A stretch of DNA of 64,000 nt from Streptomyces sp. ATexAB-D23. Lineage in GTDB: Bacteria; Actinomycetota; Actinomycetes; Streptomycetales; Streptomycetaceae. Both the position numbers and the translations under genes were made by a program. Below, piece by piece: positions 50,052 to 58,505 of the stretch (position 1 is its first letter; each line of letters starts with the position of its first letter). The DNA is taken from contig NZ_KB892057.1 in assembly GCF_000373645.1 (NCBI RefSeq), positions 1 through 64,000 of the forward strand, in the 5' to 3' direction. The notes beneath the pieces were generated by a model. That model was not told the DNA's origin. It ran no database searches and saw only the letters and a list, made by a program, of their open reading frames with translations.

Positions 50052-51404
50052 GTGACCGTGAACGCCAATACCTCCGTCGCCGGTGGCAACACCTGGCGAG
50101 ACCTTCCCGCGGCGCAGCAGCCCGAGTACCCCGACTCCGAGGCCCTGCGCGATGTACTCGCGGACCTCGCGTCGTATCCGCCGCTCGTCTTCGCCGGTGA
50201 GTGCGACCAGCTGCGTGCCCGTATGGGAGCCGTCGCCAAGGGCGAGGCGTTCCTGTTGCAGGGCGGCGACTGCGCCGAGGCCTTCGACGCCGTGTCGGCC
50301 GAGCACATCCGGGCCAAGCTGAAGACGCTGCTCCAGATGAGCGCCGTCCTGACCTACGCGGCCTCCGTGCCCGTCGTCAAGGTCGGCCGGATCGCCGGCC
50401 AGTACTCCAAGCCGCGCTCCAAGCCGACCGAGACCCGCGACGGCGTGACGCTGCCGACCTACCGCGGCGACTCCGTCAACGGCTTCGCCTTCACCGAGGC
50501 CGAGCGGGTCCCCGACCCGGACCGGCTGAAGCGGATGTACCACGCCTCCGCCTCCACGCTGAACCTCGTGCGCGCCTTCACCACCGGCGGTTACGCGGAC
50601 CTGCGCCAGGTGCACGCCTGGAACCAGGACTTCGTGAAGTCCTCGCCCTCCGGCCAGCGCTACGAGGCCCTGGCCCGCGAGATCGACAACGCGCTGAACT
50701 TCATGAAGGCCTGCGGCACCGACCCGGCCGAGTTCAAGGCCGTCGAGTTCTACGCCTCGCACGAGGCGCTGCTGCTGGACTACGAGACGGCGCTGACCCG
50801 CATCGACTCGCGCACCGAGCAGCTGTACGACACCTCGGGCCACATGGTGTGGATCGGTGAGCGCACCCGCCAGATGGACGGGGCGCACATCGAGTTCGCC
50901 TCGAAGATCCGCAACCCCATCGGCATCAAGCTCGGCCCGACGACCACCGTCGACGAGGCCCTCGGCTACGTCGAGCGCCTCGACCCCGACCGCGAGCCCG
51001 GCCGGCTGACCTTCATCGTCCGGATGGGCGCCGACAAGGTCCGCGACAAGCTGCCGGAGCTGGTCGAGAAGGTCACCGCGTCCGGTGCCACCGTGGCCTG
51101 GGTGACCGACCCGATGCACGGCAACACCTTCGAGGCGGCCTCCGGCCACAAGACGCGCCGCTTCGACGACGTCCTGGACGAGGTCAAGGGCTTCTTCGAG
51201 GTGCACAAGGGCCTCGGCACGCACCCGGGCGGCATCCACGTCGAGCTGACCGGTGACGACGTCACCGAGTGCGTCGGCGGCGGCCACGAGATCTTCGTGG
51301 ACGACCTCCACCAGCGCTACGAGACGGCGTGCGACCCCCGGCTCAACCGCAGCCAGTCGCTCGACCTGGCGTTCCTGGTCGCCGAGATGTACCGCGACCA
51401 GTGA
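50052..51404 (+). CDS. aroH: Class II DAHP synthase
   Basis: The 450-aa enzyme condenses phosphoenolpyruvate and erythrose 4-phosphate, the first step of aromatic amino acid synthesis. Class II features: LQGGDCAEAF with the metal/PEP Cys (about residue 76), GRIAGQYSKPRSKPTE, WIGERTRQMDGAHIEF, KLGPTTTVDEA and DPMHGNT. GTG at 50052, or the GTG two codons later, which has better spacing from GGGAG. It diverges from the amidase gene. A 16-bp perfect hairpin ends it. Class II enzymes are the usual streptomycete DAHP synthases. Confidence 0.95.
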   Translation: MTVNANTSVAGGNTWRDLPAAQQPEYPDSEALRDVLADLASYPPLVFAGECDQLRARMGAVAKGEAFLLQGGDCAEAFDAVSAEHIRAKLKTLLQMSAVLTYAASVPVVKVGRIAGQYSKPRSKPTETRDGVTLPTYRGDSVNGFAFTEAERVPDPDRLKRMYHASASTLNLVRAFTTGGYADLRQVHAWNQDFVKSSPSGQRYEALAREIDNALNFMKACGTDPAEFKAVEFYASHEALLLDYETALTRIDSRTEQLYDTSGHMVWIGERTRQMDGAHIEFASKIRNPIGIKLGPTTTVDEALGYVERLDPDREPGRLTFIVRMGADKVRDKLPELVEKVTASGATVAWVTDPMHGNTFEAASGHKTRRFDDVLDEVKGFFEVHKGLGTHPGGIHVELTGDDVTECVGGGHEIFVDDLHQRYETACDPRLNRSQSLDLAFLVAEMYRDQ

Positions 51405-51432
51405 GCCGTCACGGCGGGTAGCACCCGTACGA

Positions 51433-51470
51433 CTGTGGGGCACGGATCGCATGTGATCCGTGCCCCACAG
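51433..51470 (+). terminator. Terminator after aroH
   Basis: A perfect 16-bp stem CTGTGGGGCACGGATC / GATCCGTGCCCCACAG (51433-51448 with 51455-51470), GCATGT loop. Confidence 0.85.
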
Positions 51471-51511
51471 GGCGTTCACGGGCTTTTGCCACCCCGGGGC
51501 GGCGGGTAAGG

Positions 51512-51530
51512 TTAGGTTAGCCTCACCGAT
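51512..51530 (+). promoter_or_regulatory. Iron box (DmdR/IdeR-type operator)
   Basis: TTAGGTTAGCCTCACCGAT matches the remembered DmdR1/IdeR consensus TTAGGTTAGGCTCACCTAA at 16 of 19 positions. It lies 47 bp before the ferredoxin start, so the gene should be repressed by Fe(II)-bound regulator and induced when iron is scarce. Confidence 0.8.
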
Positions 51531-51576
51531 TATCGGGGCGGCGCCCAAGACCCGTCCCCGCCGGGAGGTGAACCGC

Positions 51577-51837
51577 GTGTACGTCTGCTCGTGCTTCGGC
51601 GTTACGGAGCAGCAGGTCAAGGACCATGCGGCAGCCGGCGCCTGCACACCCCGCCAGATCGCCTCCGCCTGCAAGGCGGGCACGGACTGCGGCGGCTGCG
51701 TGCGCACGATTCAGGCGATGCTCGGCCGCGGTGCCTGCCCGCGCCGCGAACTGCTCGACCGGAAGCAGACGCCTGCCACCGCCGCCGTTCCCGCGCCCGT
51801 CTCCGAACAGGCTTCCGGGCTTCCCGAAGCGGCCTGA
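51577..51837 (+). CDS. bfd: Bacterioferritin-associated ferredoxin
   Basis: 86 aa with the [2Fe-2S] BFD fold: cysteines in YVCSCFGVTEQQV and TDCGGCVRTI, then a disordered Ala/Pro-rich tail of about 30 residues. By family knowledge it reduces the ferric core of bacterioferritin to release iron. GTG at 51577 with GGGAGGTG 8 nt upstream. It converges on bfr with 24 bp between and carries an iron box, so release is induced on iron shortage. Confidence 0.9.
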   Translation: MYVCSCFGVTEQQVKDHAAAGACTPRQIASACKAGTDCGGCVRTIQAMLGRGACPRRELLDRKQTPATAAVPAPVSEQASGLPEAA

Positions 51838-51861
51838 GCGCGGCCCGGCCGCGCCGCGCGG

Positions 51862-52341
51862 TCAGCTGTCCGGCTGCTCGATCAGCTGGGCGATGTACAG
51901 CGGCTCACCGAGCTTCTCGACCAGATCCAGCTGCGTGTCGAGATAGTCGATGTGGTGTTCCTCGTCCGCGAGGATCGACTCGAAGATGTTCGCCGACGTG
52001 ATGTCGCCCTTGGCGCGCATCAGCTCGATACCGCGCTTGAGGCGGTCGATCGCCTCCACCTCCACCTGCCGGTCCGCCTGGAACATCTCGGTGACCGTCT
52101 GGCCCACGCGCACGTGGAAGAGCCGCTGATAGTTCGGCAGGCCGTCGAGAAAGAGAATGCGGTCGGTCAGGATCTCGGCGTGCTTCATCTCGTCGAAGGA
52201 CTCCGAGCGCGTGTATTTCGCGAGCTTCGTCCAGCCGAAGTTGTCCTGCATCTTCGCGTGCAGGAAGTACTGATTGATGGCAGTCAATTCGGCGGTCAGC
52301 TGTTCGTTGAGGAACTCGATGACCTCGGGGTCGCCCTGCAT
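51862..52341 (-). CDS. bfr: Bacterioferritin
   Basis: A 159-aa four-helix ferritin, 24-mer by family. Ferroxidase ligands are in ELTAINQYF, DEMKHAEIL, QVEVEAIDR and ADEEHHIDYL; the haem-binding Met is in FDEMKHAE. Oxidises and stores iron in the cytoplasm. ATG at 52341 with GGAAGGAG 8 nt upstream; longer frames lack a ribosome site. No iron box is seen in its own 154-bp upstream region. Confidence 0.95.
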   Translation of the reverse strand: MQGDPEVIEFLNEQLTAELTAINQYFLHAKMQDNFGWTKLAKYTRSESFDEMKHAEILTDRILFLDGLPNYQRLFHVRVGQTVTEMFQADRQVEVEAIDRLKRGIELMRAKGDITSANIFESILADEEHHIDYLDTQLDLVEKLGEPLYIAQLIEQPDS

Positions 52342-52495
52342 CGCAGAGGCTCCTTCCAACCGGTGAACTGGGCAAGTTGGCCGCATCCTCGCATCGCGCC
52401 CGGTGGTCGTCCAGTAAGTGCACGCTTAGTACGAGTTGCCCCAATCGACTCCGCCCTGGTCACGACCACCCCCGCCTGTCTGTCACCATGGAGGC

Positions 52496-53128
52496 ATGGG
52501 TCAGCCGGAAAGCCGGGAACACCGCGCATCAGAGCAGTCCGAGCTTCCGCCGGGCCAGCGACTGCAGCGCGGATGGCCGGTCACCCACTACGGGCCGGTG
52601 CCCAAGTTCAAGCCCGACCGCTGGGAGTTCCGCGTTTTCGGCGCCACTGCCGACGGCGAGAAGCACTGCTGGAACCACGAGGAATTCTCGGCGCTGCCGT
52701 TCTCCTCGGTCGTCGCCGATCTGCATTGCGTGACGAAATTCAGCATGCTCGGAGCCGAATGGGGCGGCGTGCTCGCCCGTGATGTCGTGGCTCTCGCGCC
52801 GCCCGCCCCTCAGGTCACCCATGTGATGGTGTGGGCCGAGTACGGATTCAGTTCGAATCTCCGGCTCGACGATTTCATCTCCGACCGGACCCTTTTCGCC
52901 ACCCACAAGGGCGGTGAACTGCTCACCGCCGAGCACGGCTTCCCGCTCCGGCTCGTCGTGCCGCACCTGTACGCCTGGAAGGGCCCGAAATGGGTCCGGG
53001 GCATCGAGTACATGACCGCGGACCGCCGGGGCTTCTGGGAGGAGCGCGGCTATCACAACGTCGGCGATCCCTGGAAGGAACAGCGCTACTCCTACCAGGA
53101 GGAGCCGGAGGACGGCCCCGAGCTCTGA
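52496..53128 (+). CDS. Sulfite-oxidase-like molybdopterin-dependent oxidoreductase
   Basis: 210 aa, a single Mo-cofactor domain of the YedY/sulfite-oxidase family: the Mo-ligand Cys in DLHCVTKFSM (about residue 78), VMVWAEYGFSSN, and the pterin-binding RLVVPHLYAWKGPKWV. No Tat signal is present, so it is probably cytoplasmic, which is unusual for the family but common among actinobacterial short forms. ATG at 52496; GGAGG lies very close to it, so the start is not certain. Substrate unknown. Confidence 0.85.
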   Translation: MGQPESREHRASEQSELPPGQRLQRGWPVTHYGPVPKFKPDRWEFRVFGATADGEKHCWNHEEFSALPFSSVVADLHCVTKFSMLGAEWGGVLARDVVALAPPAPQVTHVMVWAEYGFSSNLRLDDFISDRTLFATHKGGELLTAEHGFPLRLVVPHLYAWKGPKWVRGIEYMTADRRGFWEERGYHNVGDPWKEQRYSYQEEPEDGPEL

Positions 53129-53158
53129 CCCGGGCGTGGCGTCCGCGCCCCCGCCCGG

Positions 53159-54016
53159 TCAGCTCCCGTCGCGCAGCGCCTGGAGCCGGGCCACGTCGGC
53201 GGCGTGTCCCTCCTTGCCGCCCGGGGTCTCGATGACCAGGGGGACTTTCTCGGTGGCCGGATGCGTGAACAGCTCGCGGAACGGCTCCTCGCCGATGTGA
53301 CCCGCCCCGATGTTCTCGTGCCGGTCCTTGTGGGCGCCGCTGACGTCCTTGGAGTCATTGGCGTGGATCAGCTTCAGCCGGCCCTCGCCGACCGTCTCCA
53401 CCAGCAGGTCCAGCGTCTCCTTCATGCCGCCGGGGCCCGCGAGGTCGTGCCCCGCCGCGAAGATGTGGCAGGTGTCCAGGCAGACGCCGAGCTTCGGGTG
53501 CGCGTCCAGCGCCTCGAAGTACGGGCCGAAGTCCCAGGTCCGCGAGCAGAGCGAGGAACCCTGGCCGGCGGTCGACTCCAGCAGCAGGAACGGGTCGTCG
53601 TCGTGCGTCAGCTCGTCCAGCAGCGGCCGCATGTACGTGCGCACCTGGGCCAGGGCCTCCTCGCGGGGCCGCCCGCCGGTCGCCGACCCGGTGTGCACCA
53701 CGACGCCCAGGGCGCCGATCTCGCGGGCCCGGCGCAGCGAGTGGCGCAGCGACTCCACGGACCGCTCCACCGTGGCCGGGGTGTGCGAGCCGAAGTTGAT
53801 CAGATACGGGGCGTGCACGTACGCCGGTATGGAAGCGGCGGCGCACCCGGCACGGAACAGCTCGTCCTGCGCCGGGTTGCCGGCCGGGGTGGCCCAGCCG
53901 CGCGGGTTGGCGACGAAGACCTGGACGGCCTGAGCGCCCATCTCGCGGGCGTACGGAAGGCCGACCTTGGCGAGGCCGCCGGCCACCGGCACATGGCCGC
54001 CGACAGGATTACGCAT
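53159..54016 (-). CDS. nfo: Deoxyribonuclease IV (AP endonuclease)
   Basis: 285 aa, TIM-barrel AP endonuclease family 2. Metal-binding motifs: GGHVPVAGGL, AYVHAPYLINFGS, VVVHTGSATGG, LLLESTAGQGSS, LGVCLDTCHIFAAGHDL, IHANDSKD and GHIGEEPF. Cuts 5' of abasic sites in base-excision repair. The ATG is at 54016. It directly follows the PASTA kinase direction-wise: kinase and nfo are on the same strand with 6 bp between, so nfo is probably the second gene of that unit. Confidence 0.93.
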   Translation of the reverse strand: MRNPVGGHVPVAGGLAKVGLPYAREMGAQAVQVFVANPRGWATPAGNPAQDELFRAGCAAASIPAYVHAPYLINFGSHTPATVERSVESLRHSLRRAREIGALGVVVHTGSATGGRPREEALAQVRTYMRPLLDELTHDDDPFLLLESTAGQGSSLCSRTWDFGPYFEALDAHPKLGVCLDTCHIFAAGHDLAGPGGMKETLDLLVETVGEGRLKLIHANDSKDVSGAHKDRHENIGAGHIGEEPFRELFTHPATEKVPLVIETPGGKEGHAADVARLQALRDGS

Positions 54017-54022
54017 GCGGAT

Positions 54023-55972
54023 CTACAGTCCCTTGGTCTTGATGGTGATGGTGCTGCCCTCGGGGGCCGTGTCGCCGCCGTGCACGGACTGGCCGGCGAT
54101 CCTGTCGCTGAAGGAGAGGAACCCGCGGTCGACCTTGACCTCGAAGCCGGCCGCCTCCAGCTCGTCGCGGGCGTCGTCCACGTCCTTGCCGACGACGTCC
54201 GGGACCTCGATCATCCGGGGCCCGTCGGACACCGTCAGCGTGACGGTGTCGCCCTCGGCCGCCTCGGTCCCCTCGGCCGGCGACTGGCGGGCGATGTCGC
54301 CCTTGTCCTCGGGCGAGTGCACCCGGCCGGGCGCCACCTCGGCCTTCAGTCCCTCGTCTGCCAGCGCGTCGGTGGCGTCCGCGACGGAGAGCCCGGTGAC
54401 GTCGGGGACGTCGATGGGGCTGCCCTTGGAGACGACGATCGCGACCGCCGAGTCCGGGTGGCGCTCGGTGCCGGCCTCGGGGTCCGTACGCACCACCTCA
54501 CCGGCCGGCACGTCGTCGTCGAACTCCTTGGTGACCATGCCGGGGAGCAGGCCCGCCTTCGTCAGCTGCCGCTTGGCGTCGGCGAGCGCGACGCCCTCGA
54601 CGTCGGGCACCTCCACGATCTCGGGCCCGCGCGAGACGACCAGCTTCACCGAGCCGTTGTCCCTGATCCGCGCGCCCGACTTCGGGTCGCTGCTGATCAC
54701 CTTGCCCCGGTCGACGGTGTCGCTGTAGGCGCGATCGACGCCCTTCACGTCGAGACCGCTGTCCGAGAGCCGCTGGCGGGCGGTCTTCTCGGTCTGGCCG
54801 AGCAGTGAGGGGACCTTGGTGAACTGCCCGGAGTTGATGTACCAGACGCCGCCGCCGACGCCCAGGACCAGCAGCACCGCGAGGACCGCCGCGATCACGC
54901 CGCGCCGGGGGCCGCCGCGCAGCCCGGTCCCGCGGGGCGGCAGCGGGCGCTCCGGGGGCGGGGGCGTCTCCAGCCGGCTGGTGTGGTGGGCGGTGCCCAG
55001 GTCGTTCGGGAGGACCCGGGGGAGCACCGTCGTACGGGCGTCGGTCTTCTCCGTGTCCCCGTCCGCCCCGGCGGAGTCCCGCGCCCCGGTGCGGGCCTGC
55101 GGGGGTATGGCGTCGAGCTGCTCGTCGGTGAGGGCGGCGCGCGCCCGGCGGGTCCCGGCGAGCAGCGCCACCGCGTCGAACGGACGGACCTCCGGGTCGC
55201 GGGCGGTGGCGCTCGCGACCAGCTCGTCCAGTTCGCGGGCGAGCCCGGGGACGGCGGCGGACGGGGGCGCCACGTCCTCGTTCAGGTGCTGGTAGATGAT
55301 CTGGGCGGGCGAGTCGCCGTCACGCGGCTTGTCGCCGGTCAGCATCTCGTACAGCACGACGCCGCAGGCGTATACGTCGGCGCGGGTGTCGGCCGTGCCG
55401 TGCTCGATCTGCTCGGGGGCGAGGTAGGAGACGGTGCCGAGGATCGTCCCGGTGGTGTTCGTCACCGAGTCCACGGCCCTGACCAGGCCGAAGTCTGCGA
55501 CCTTTACCCGGCCGTCGTCCCCGATGAGCACGTTCTCCGGCTTCATGTCGCGGTGCACGAAGCCCGCCCGGTGCGCCGCGCCGAGCGCCGCGAGCACCGA
55601 CTCCAGGATGTCCAGCGCGGCCCGCGGCTGGAGCGCCCCGCGCTCGCTGAGCACATCGCGAAGCGTGCACCCGGCGACGTACTCCATCGCCAGGTAGACG
55701 TACTGCCCCTGGGCACCCTGGTCGAAGACCGCGACGACGTTGGGGTGGGCGAGCAGCGCCACCGACTTGGCCTCGCGGATGAAGCGCTCGACGAACGAGG
55801 CGTCGGTCGCGAGCGCCGGGTGCATCACCTTGAGGGCGAGCACCCGGTCGAGCCGGGTGTCCATGGCCCGGTAGACCGTGGCCATGCCGCCCACGGCGAT
55901 GCGGGCATCGACGCGGTAGCGGCCGTCGAGCAGCTGCCCGACGAGGGGGTCCTGGAGGGTCGTATCCACCAT
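54023..55972 (-). CDS. Transmembrane Ser/Thr kinase with four PASTA domains (PknB/PkaF type)
   Basis: 649 aa. Kinase domain residues 20-280: VGGMATVYRA (Gly loop), LALKVMHP (Lys), VHRDMKPENV (catalytic loop), VADFGLVRA (DFG) and YLAPEQIEHG. A Pro-rich juxtamembrane part follows, then one membrane helix (GVIAAVLAVLLVLGVGGGVW, about 355-375) and four PASTA repeats (TKVPSLLG, VEVPDVEG, IDVPDVTG, IEVPDVVG). PASTA domains bind muropeptides or lipid II, coupling wall status to phosphorylation. ATG at 55972. Likely orthologue of S. coelicolor PkaF (SCO2110) by position. Confidence 0.93.
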   Translation of the reverse strand: MVDTTLQDPLVGQLLDGRYRVDARIAVGGMATVYRAMDTRLDRVLALKVMHPALATDASFVERFIREAKSVALLAHPNVVAVFDQGAQGQYVYLAMEYVAGCTLRDVLSERGALQPRAALDILESVLAALGAAHRAGFVHRDMKPENVLIGDDGRVKVADFGLVRAVDSVTNTTGTILGTVSYLAPEQIEHGTADTRADVYACGVVLYEMLTGDKPRDGDSPAQIIYQHLNEDVAPPSAAVPGLARELDELVASATARDPEVRPFDAVALLAGTRRARAALTDEQLDAIPPQARTGARDSAGADGDTEKTDARTTVLPRVLPNDLGTAHHTSRLETPPPPERPLPPRGTGLRGGPRRGVIAAVLAVLLVLGVGGGVWYINSGQFTKVPSLLGQTEKTARQRLSDSGLDVKGVDRAYSDTVDRGKVISSDPKSGARIRDNGSVKLVVSRGPEIVEVPDVEGVALADAKRQLTKAGLLPGMVTKEFDDDVPAGEVVRTDPEAGTERHPDSAVAIVVSKGSPIDVPDVTGLSVADATDALADEGLKAEVAPGRVHSPEDKGDIARQSPAEGTEAAEGDTVTLTVSDGPRMIEVPDVVGKDVDDARDELEAAGFEVKVDRGFLSFSDRIAGQSVHGGDTAPEGSTITIKTKGL

Positions 55973-56061
55973 GCGAGTCTACGAGCCGCCACGGACAGGC
56001 CCGACGGTCCGGGGCGAACCCGGCGCAGTACTGAAGCCGAGCCGTGACAGGGACATGCGGG

Positions 56062-56092
56062 CGGCGGCCGGAATCCCGGGCTCCGGCCGCCG
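56062..56092 (-). terminator. Terminator after thiG
   Basis: A perfect 10-bp stem CGGCGGCCGG / CCGGCCGCCG (56062-56071 with 56083-56092), 11-nt loop, between thiG and the kinase start on the minus strand. Confidence 0.7.
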
Positions 56093-56106
56093 TCCGGTCG
56101 CGAACG

Positions 56107-56901
56107 TCAGAACGCCGGCCGCTCCGGATCGAGCACCGCACGCCCGGCCAGCGGCGACGACGCCTCGGCGAAGTGGCGGCGCGGGATGCGCCCGGCACGG
56201 TACGCGAGGCGCCCGCCCCGGACCGCGTGCCGCATCGCGGCGGCCATCAGCTCGGGCTCCTGGGCGCGGGTCACCGCCGACGCGAGCATCACGGCCGCGC
56301 AGCCGAGCTCCATGGCGAGCGCCACGTCCGACGCGGTCCCGGCGCCCGCGTCCAGGATCACCGGCACCCGGGCCCGTTCGGTGATCAGCTGGAAGTTGTG
56401 CGGGTTGCGGATGCCCAGGCCCGAGCCGATGGGGGAGCCGAGCGGCATGACCGCGGCGCATCCCACGTCCTCCAGCTTCCGGGCCAGCACCGGGTCGTCG
56501 TTGGTGTACGGCAGCACCGTGAAACCGTCGTCGACCAGCGTCTCGGCGGCGTCCAGCAGCTCGACCGGGTCGGGCAGCAGGGTGCGCTCGTCGGCCACCA
56601 CCTCCAGCTTGATCCAGTCCGTCCCGAGCGCCTCGCGGGCCAGCCGGGCGGTGAGCACGGCCTCGCCCGCGGTGTAGCAGCCGGCCGTGTTCGGCAGCAC
56701 CCGGATGGCGAGCTTCTCCAGTACGGAGAGGACGGAGCCCTGGACGGTCGGGTCGAGGCGGCGCATCGCGACCGTGGTCAGCTCGGTGCCGGACGCGGTC
56801 AGGGACCGTTCCAGGACGTCCAGGCTGGGCGCCCCGCCCGTTCCCATGATCAGCCGGGAGCCGAAGTCGCTCCCGCCGAGGGTGAAGGTGTCGTCGGACA
56901 T
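56107..56901 (-). CDS. thiG: Thiazole synthase
   Basis: 264 aa. Forms the thiamine thiazole ring from deoxyxylulose phosphate, dehydroglycine and ThiS-thiocarboxylate. Motifs: SRLIMGTGGAPSLDVL, LPNTAGCYTAGEAV, WIKLEVVAD (Schiff-base Lys) and DAGAGTASDVALAMELG (phosphate site). ATG at 56901 with GGGAGG 8 nt upstream, 2 nt after the thiS stop. Last gene of thiO-thiS-thiG. Confidence 0.96.
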   Translation of the reverse strand: MSDDTFTLGGSDFGSRLIMGTGGAPSLDVLERSLTASGTELTTVAMRRLDPTVQGSVLSVLEKLAIRVLPNTAGCYTAGEAVLTARLAREALGTDWIKLEVVADERTLLPDPVELLDAAETLVDDGFTVLPYTNDDPVLARKLEDVGCAAVMPLGSPIGSGLGIRNPHNFQLITERARVPVILDAGAGTASDVALAMELGCAAVMLASAVTRAQEPELMAAAMRHAVRGGRLAYRAGRIPRRHFAEASSPLAGRAVLDPERPAF

Positions 56902-56903
56902 GG

Positions 56904-57122
56904 TCAGCCTCCCTGGACGGCGGTCAGGACCTCGACCCGGTCGCCGTCGCTGAGCGCGGCCGAGGGCCACTGGCCGCGCGGCACGACGGTCTCGTTGAGC
57001 GCGGCCGCCACCCCCGCCGGGGCACCGGTCAGCGTCGCGACGAGGGCGTCCAGGGTGGTGCCGGCGGCGACGGCGACCGGCTCGCCGTTCACGGACACGG
57101 TGAGCGGGGTGGACTCGGTCAT
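56904..57122 (-). CDS. thiS: Sulfur carrier protein ThiS
   Basis: 72 aa, ubiquitin-like fold (VSVNGEPVAVAAGTTLDALV) ending with the obligatory Gly-Gly that is adenylated and thiocarboxylated. Starts with ATG overlapping the thiO stop by 4 nt and ends 2 nt before thiG. Supplies sulfur to ThiG. Confidence 0.95.
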   Translation of the reverse strand: MTESTPLTVSVNGEPVAVAAGTTLDALVATLTGAPAGVAAALNETVVPRGQWPSAALSDGDRVEVLTAVQGG

Positions 57123-58297
57123 GCGGGCTGCTCCTGGGGTACGGGTGCGGCAGGCGGGAAACGGCCGGGGGAGAAGGGGCGGACCGCGTCGGGCAGCGCG
57201 CCGTCGGCCAGCAGCGACGCCATGGCGTCTCCGGTGACGGGGGTGAGCAGCACGCCGTTGCGGTGGTGGCCGGTGGCGAGGTGGAGGCCGGGCAGCGCGG
57301 TGCTGCCGAGCAGCGGGGCGTTGTCGGGGGAGGCGGGGCGCAGACCGGCCCGGGTCTCGGTGAGCGGCAGTTCGGTGATGCCGGGTACCAGCTCGTGCGC
57401 GTCGCGCAGCAGCTCGTACACCCCGCCCGCCGTCACGGTGGTGTCCCAGCCCATCTCCTCGCTGGTGGCGCCGACGACCAGTTCGCCGTTCTCGCGGGGT
57501 ACGAGGTAGATGTGGCTGCCCCGGACCACCGCCCGCACGGTGCGCGAGAGGAAGGGGGCGTACGCCGGGGGTACGGACAGCCGCAGCACCTGGCCCTTCA
57601 CCGGGCGGACCGGCGGCAGGACGTGGGCGGGCACCCCGGCGAGCCGGCCGCTGAGACTGCCGGCCGCGAGCACGACCTGATCGGCCGCCGCCTTTGTGCC
57701 GTCGTCCAGGACGGCCCCGGCGGCCCGGCCGGCCACCACCGAGAGGCGGTCGGCCCGGCGGCGGTGGAAGACCACGCCGGCCCGTTCGCAGGCCGTCAGC
57801 AGCGCGGCGGCCAGCCGGCGCGGGTCGACCTGGTGGTCGCCGTCCACCCGCAGCCCCCCGCGCACGCCGGGCGCGAGCATCGGCTCCAGACGGCGGCACT
57901 CGCGCCCGGTCAGCCACTGTGAATCGAGCCCCGAGCGGCGTTGCAGCTCGTGGAGTTCGCGCAGATGGGCGCGGTCGTCGGCGTCCAGCGCGACGGCCAG
58001 GGTGCCGCAGGCGCGGAAGCCGATGTCCTGCCCGCTCGCCGCCTCCAGCTCGGCCGTGAACGACGGATAGCGCCGGGCCGACGCGAGGTTGAGCCCGAGC
58101 AGCGTCTCCTCGCCGTAGTGCAGCTCGGTGACGGCGGCCAGCATCCCGGCCGCGACCCGGGCCGCTCCGCCGCCCGGTCCGGGATCGGCGAGCGCGGTGG
58201 ACAGGCCGCGCTGCGCGGCCCGCCAGGCGGTCACCAGGCCGATGATGCCGCCCCCGATGACGAGGACGTCGGACCCGTCGGTGCGATGGGTGCCCAT
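57119..58297 (-). CDS. thiO: Glycine oxidase
   Basis: 392 aa, FAD-dependent D-amino-acid-oxidase fold. Rossmann motif VLVIGGGIIGLVTAWRAAQRG at residues 11-31 and C-terminal ATGHHRNGVLLTPVTG, where Arg and the Gly-rich loop close the active site. Oxidises glycine to iminoglycine for the thiazole ring, in place of the anaerobic ThiH route. ATG at 58297. First gene of the operon, directly after the TPP riboswitch, which holds its ribosome site. Confidence 0.93.
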   Translation of the reverse strand: MGTHRTDGSDVLVIGGGIIGLVTAWRAAQRGLSTALADPGPGGGAARVAAGMLAAVTELHYGEETLLGLNLASARRYPSFTAELEAASGQDIGFRACGTLAVALDADDRAHLRELHELQRRSGLDSQWLTGRECRRLEPMLAPGVRGGLRVDGDHQVDPRRLAAALLTACERAGVVFHRRRADRLSVVAGRAAGAVLDDGTKAAADQVVLAAGSLSGRLAGVPAHVLPPVRPVKGQVLRLSVPPAYAPFLSRTVRAVVRGSHIYLVPRENGELVVGATSEEMGWDTTVTAGGVYELLRDAHELVPGITELPLTETRAGLRPASPDNAPLLGSTALPGLHLATGHHRNGVLLTPVTGDAMASLLADGALPDAVRPFSPGRFPPAAPVPQEQPA

Positions 58298-58307
58298 GGG
58301 TGTCCAG

Positions 58308-58400
58308 CCCCTCCCTTCGCCGGCATGACCCGGATCAGGTTCGTACGGTCGGAGGCCGCCAGCCTCCCTCTCAGCCCGGTGCGTCCGGGCTCCCGCGAGT
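58308..58400 (-). promoter_or_regulatory. TPP riboswitch (THI element)
   Basis: Read on the minus strand, it has CGGGCTGAGAGGG (the CUGAGA box), a GGCGGCCTCC hairpin, GAACCTGATCCGGGTCATGCC and CGGCGAAGGGAGGGG, all conserved blocks of the thiamine-pyrophosphate aptamer. The terminal GGGAGGGG is also the thiO ribosome site (10 nt from the ATG), so TPP binding probably blocks translation of thiOSG. Confidence 0.95.
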
Positions 58401-58505
58401 GTCTTACCGTGGCCACCCTAACGACCTCACCCACGGAGCGGGCGGGGAGGGCGGTGAATGCGGCCACCCCTTCCTGACGTTCCGTCAGATGCGTAAGGTG
58501 GACAG

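Noticed and set aside
49922..50317. N-terminal extension of the amidase gene into the aroH coding region
   Set aside because: The frame is open only because of GC bias. The signal peptide begins near 49900, and the extension would overlap aroH.
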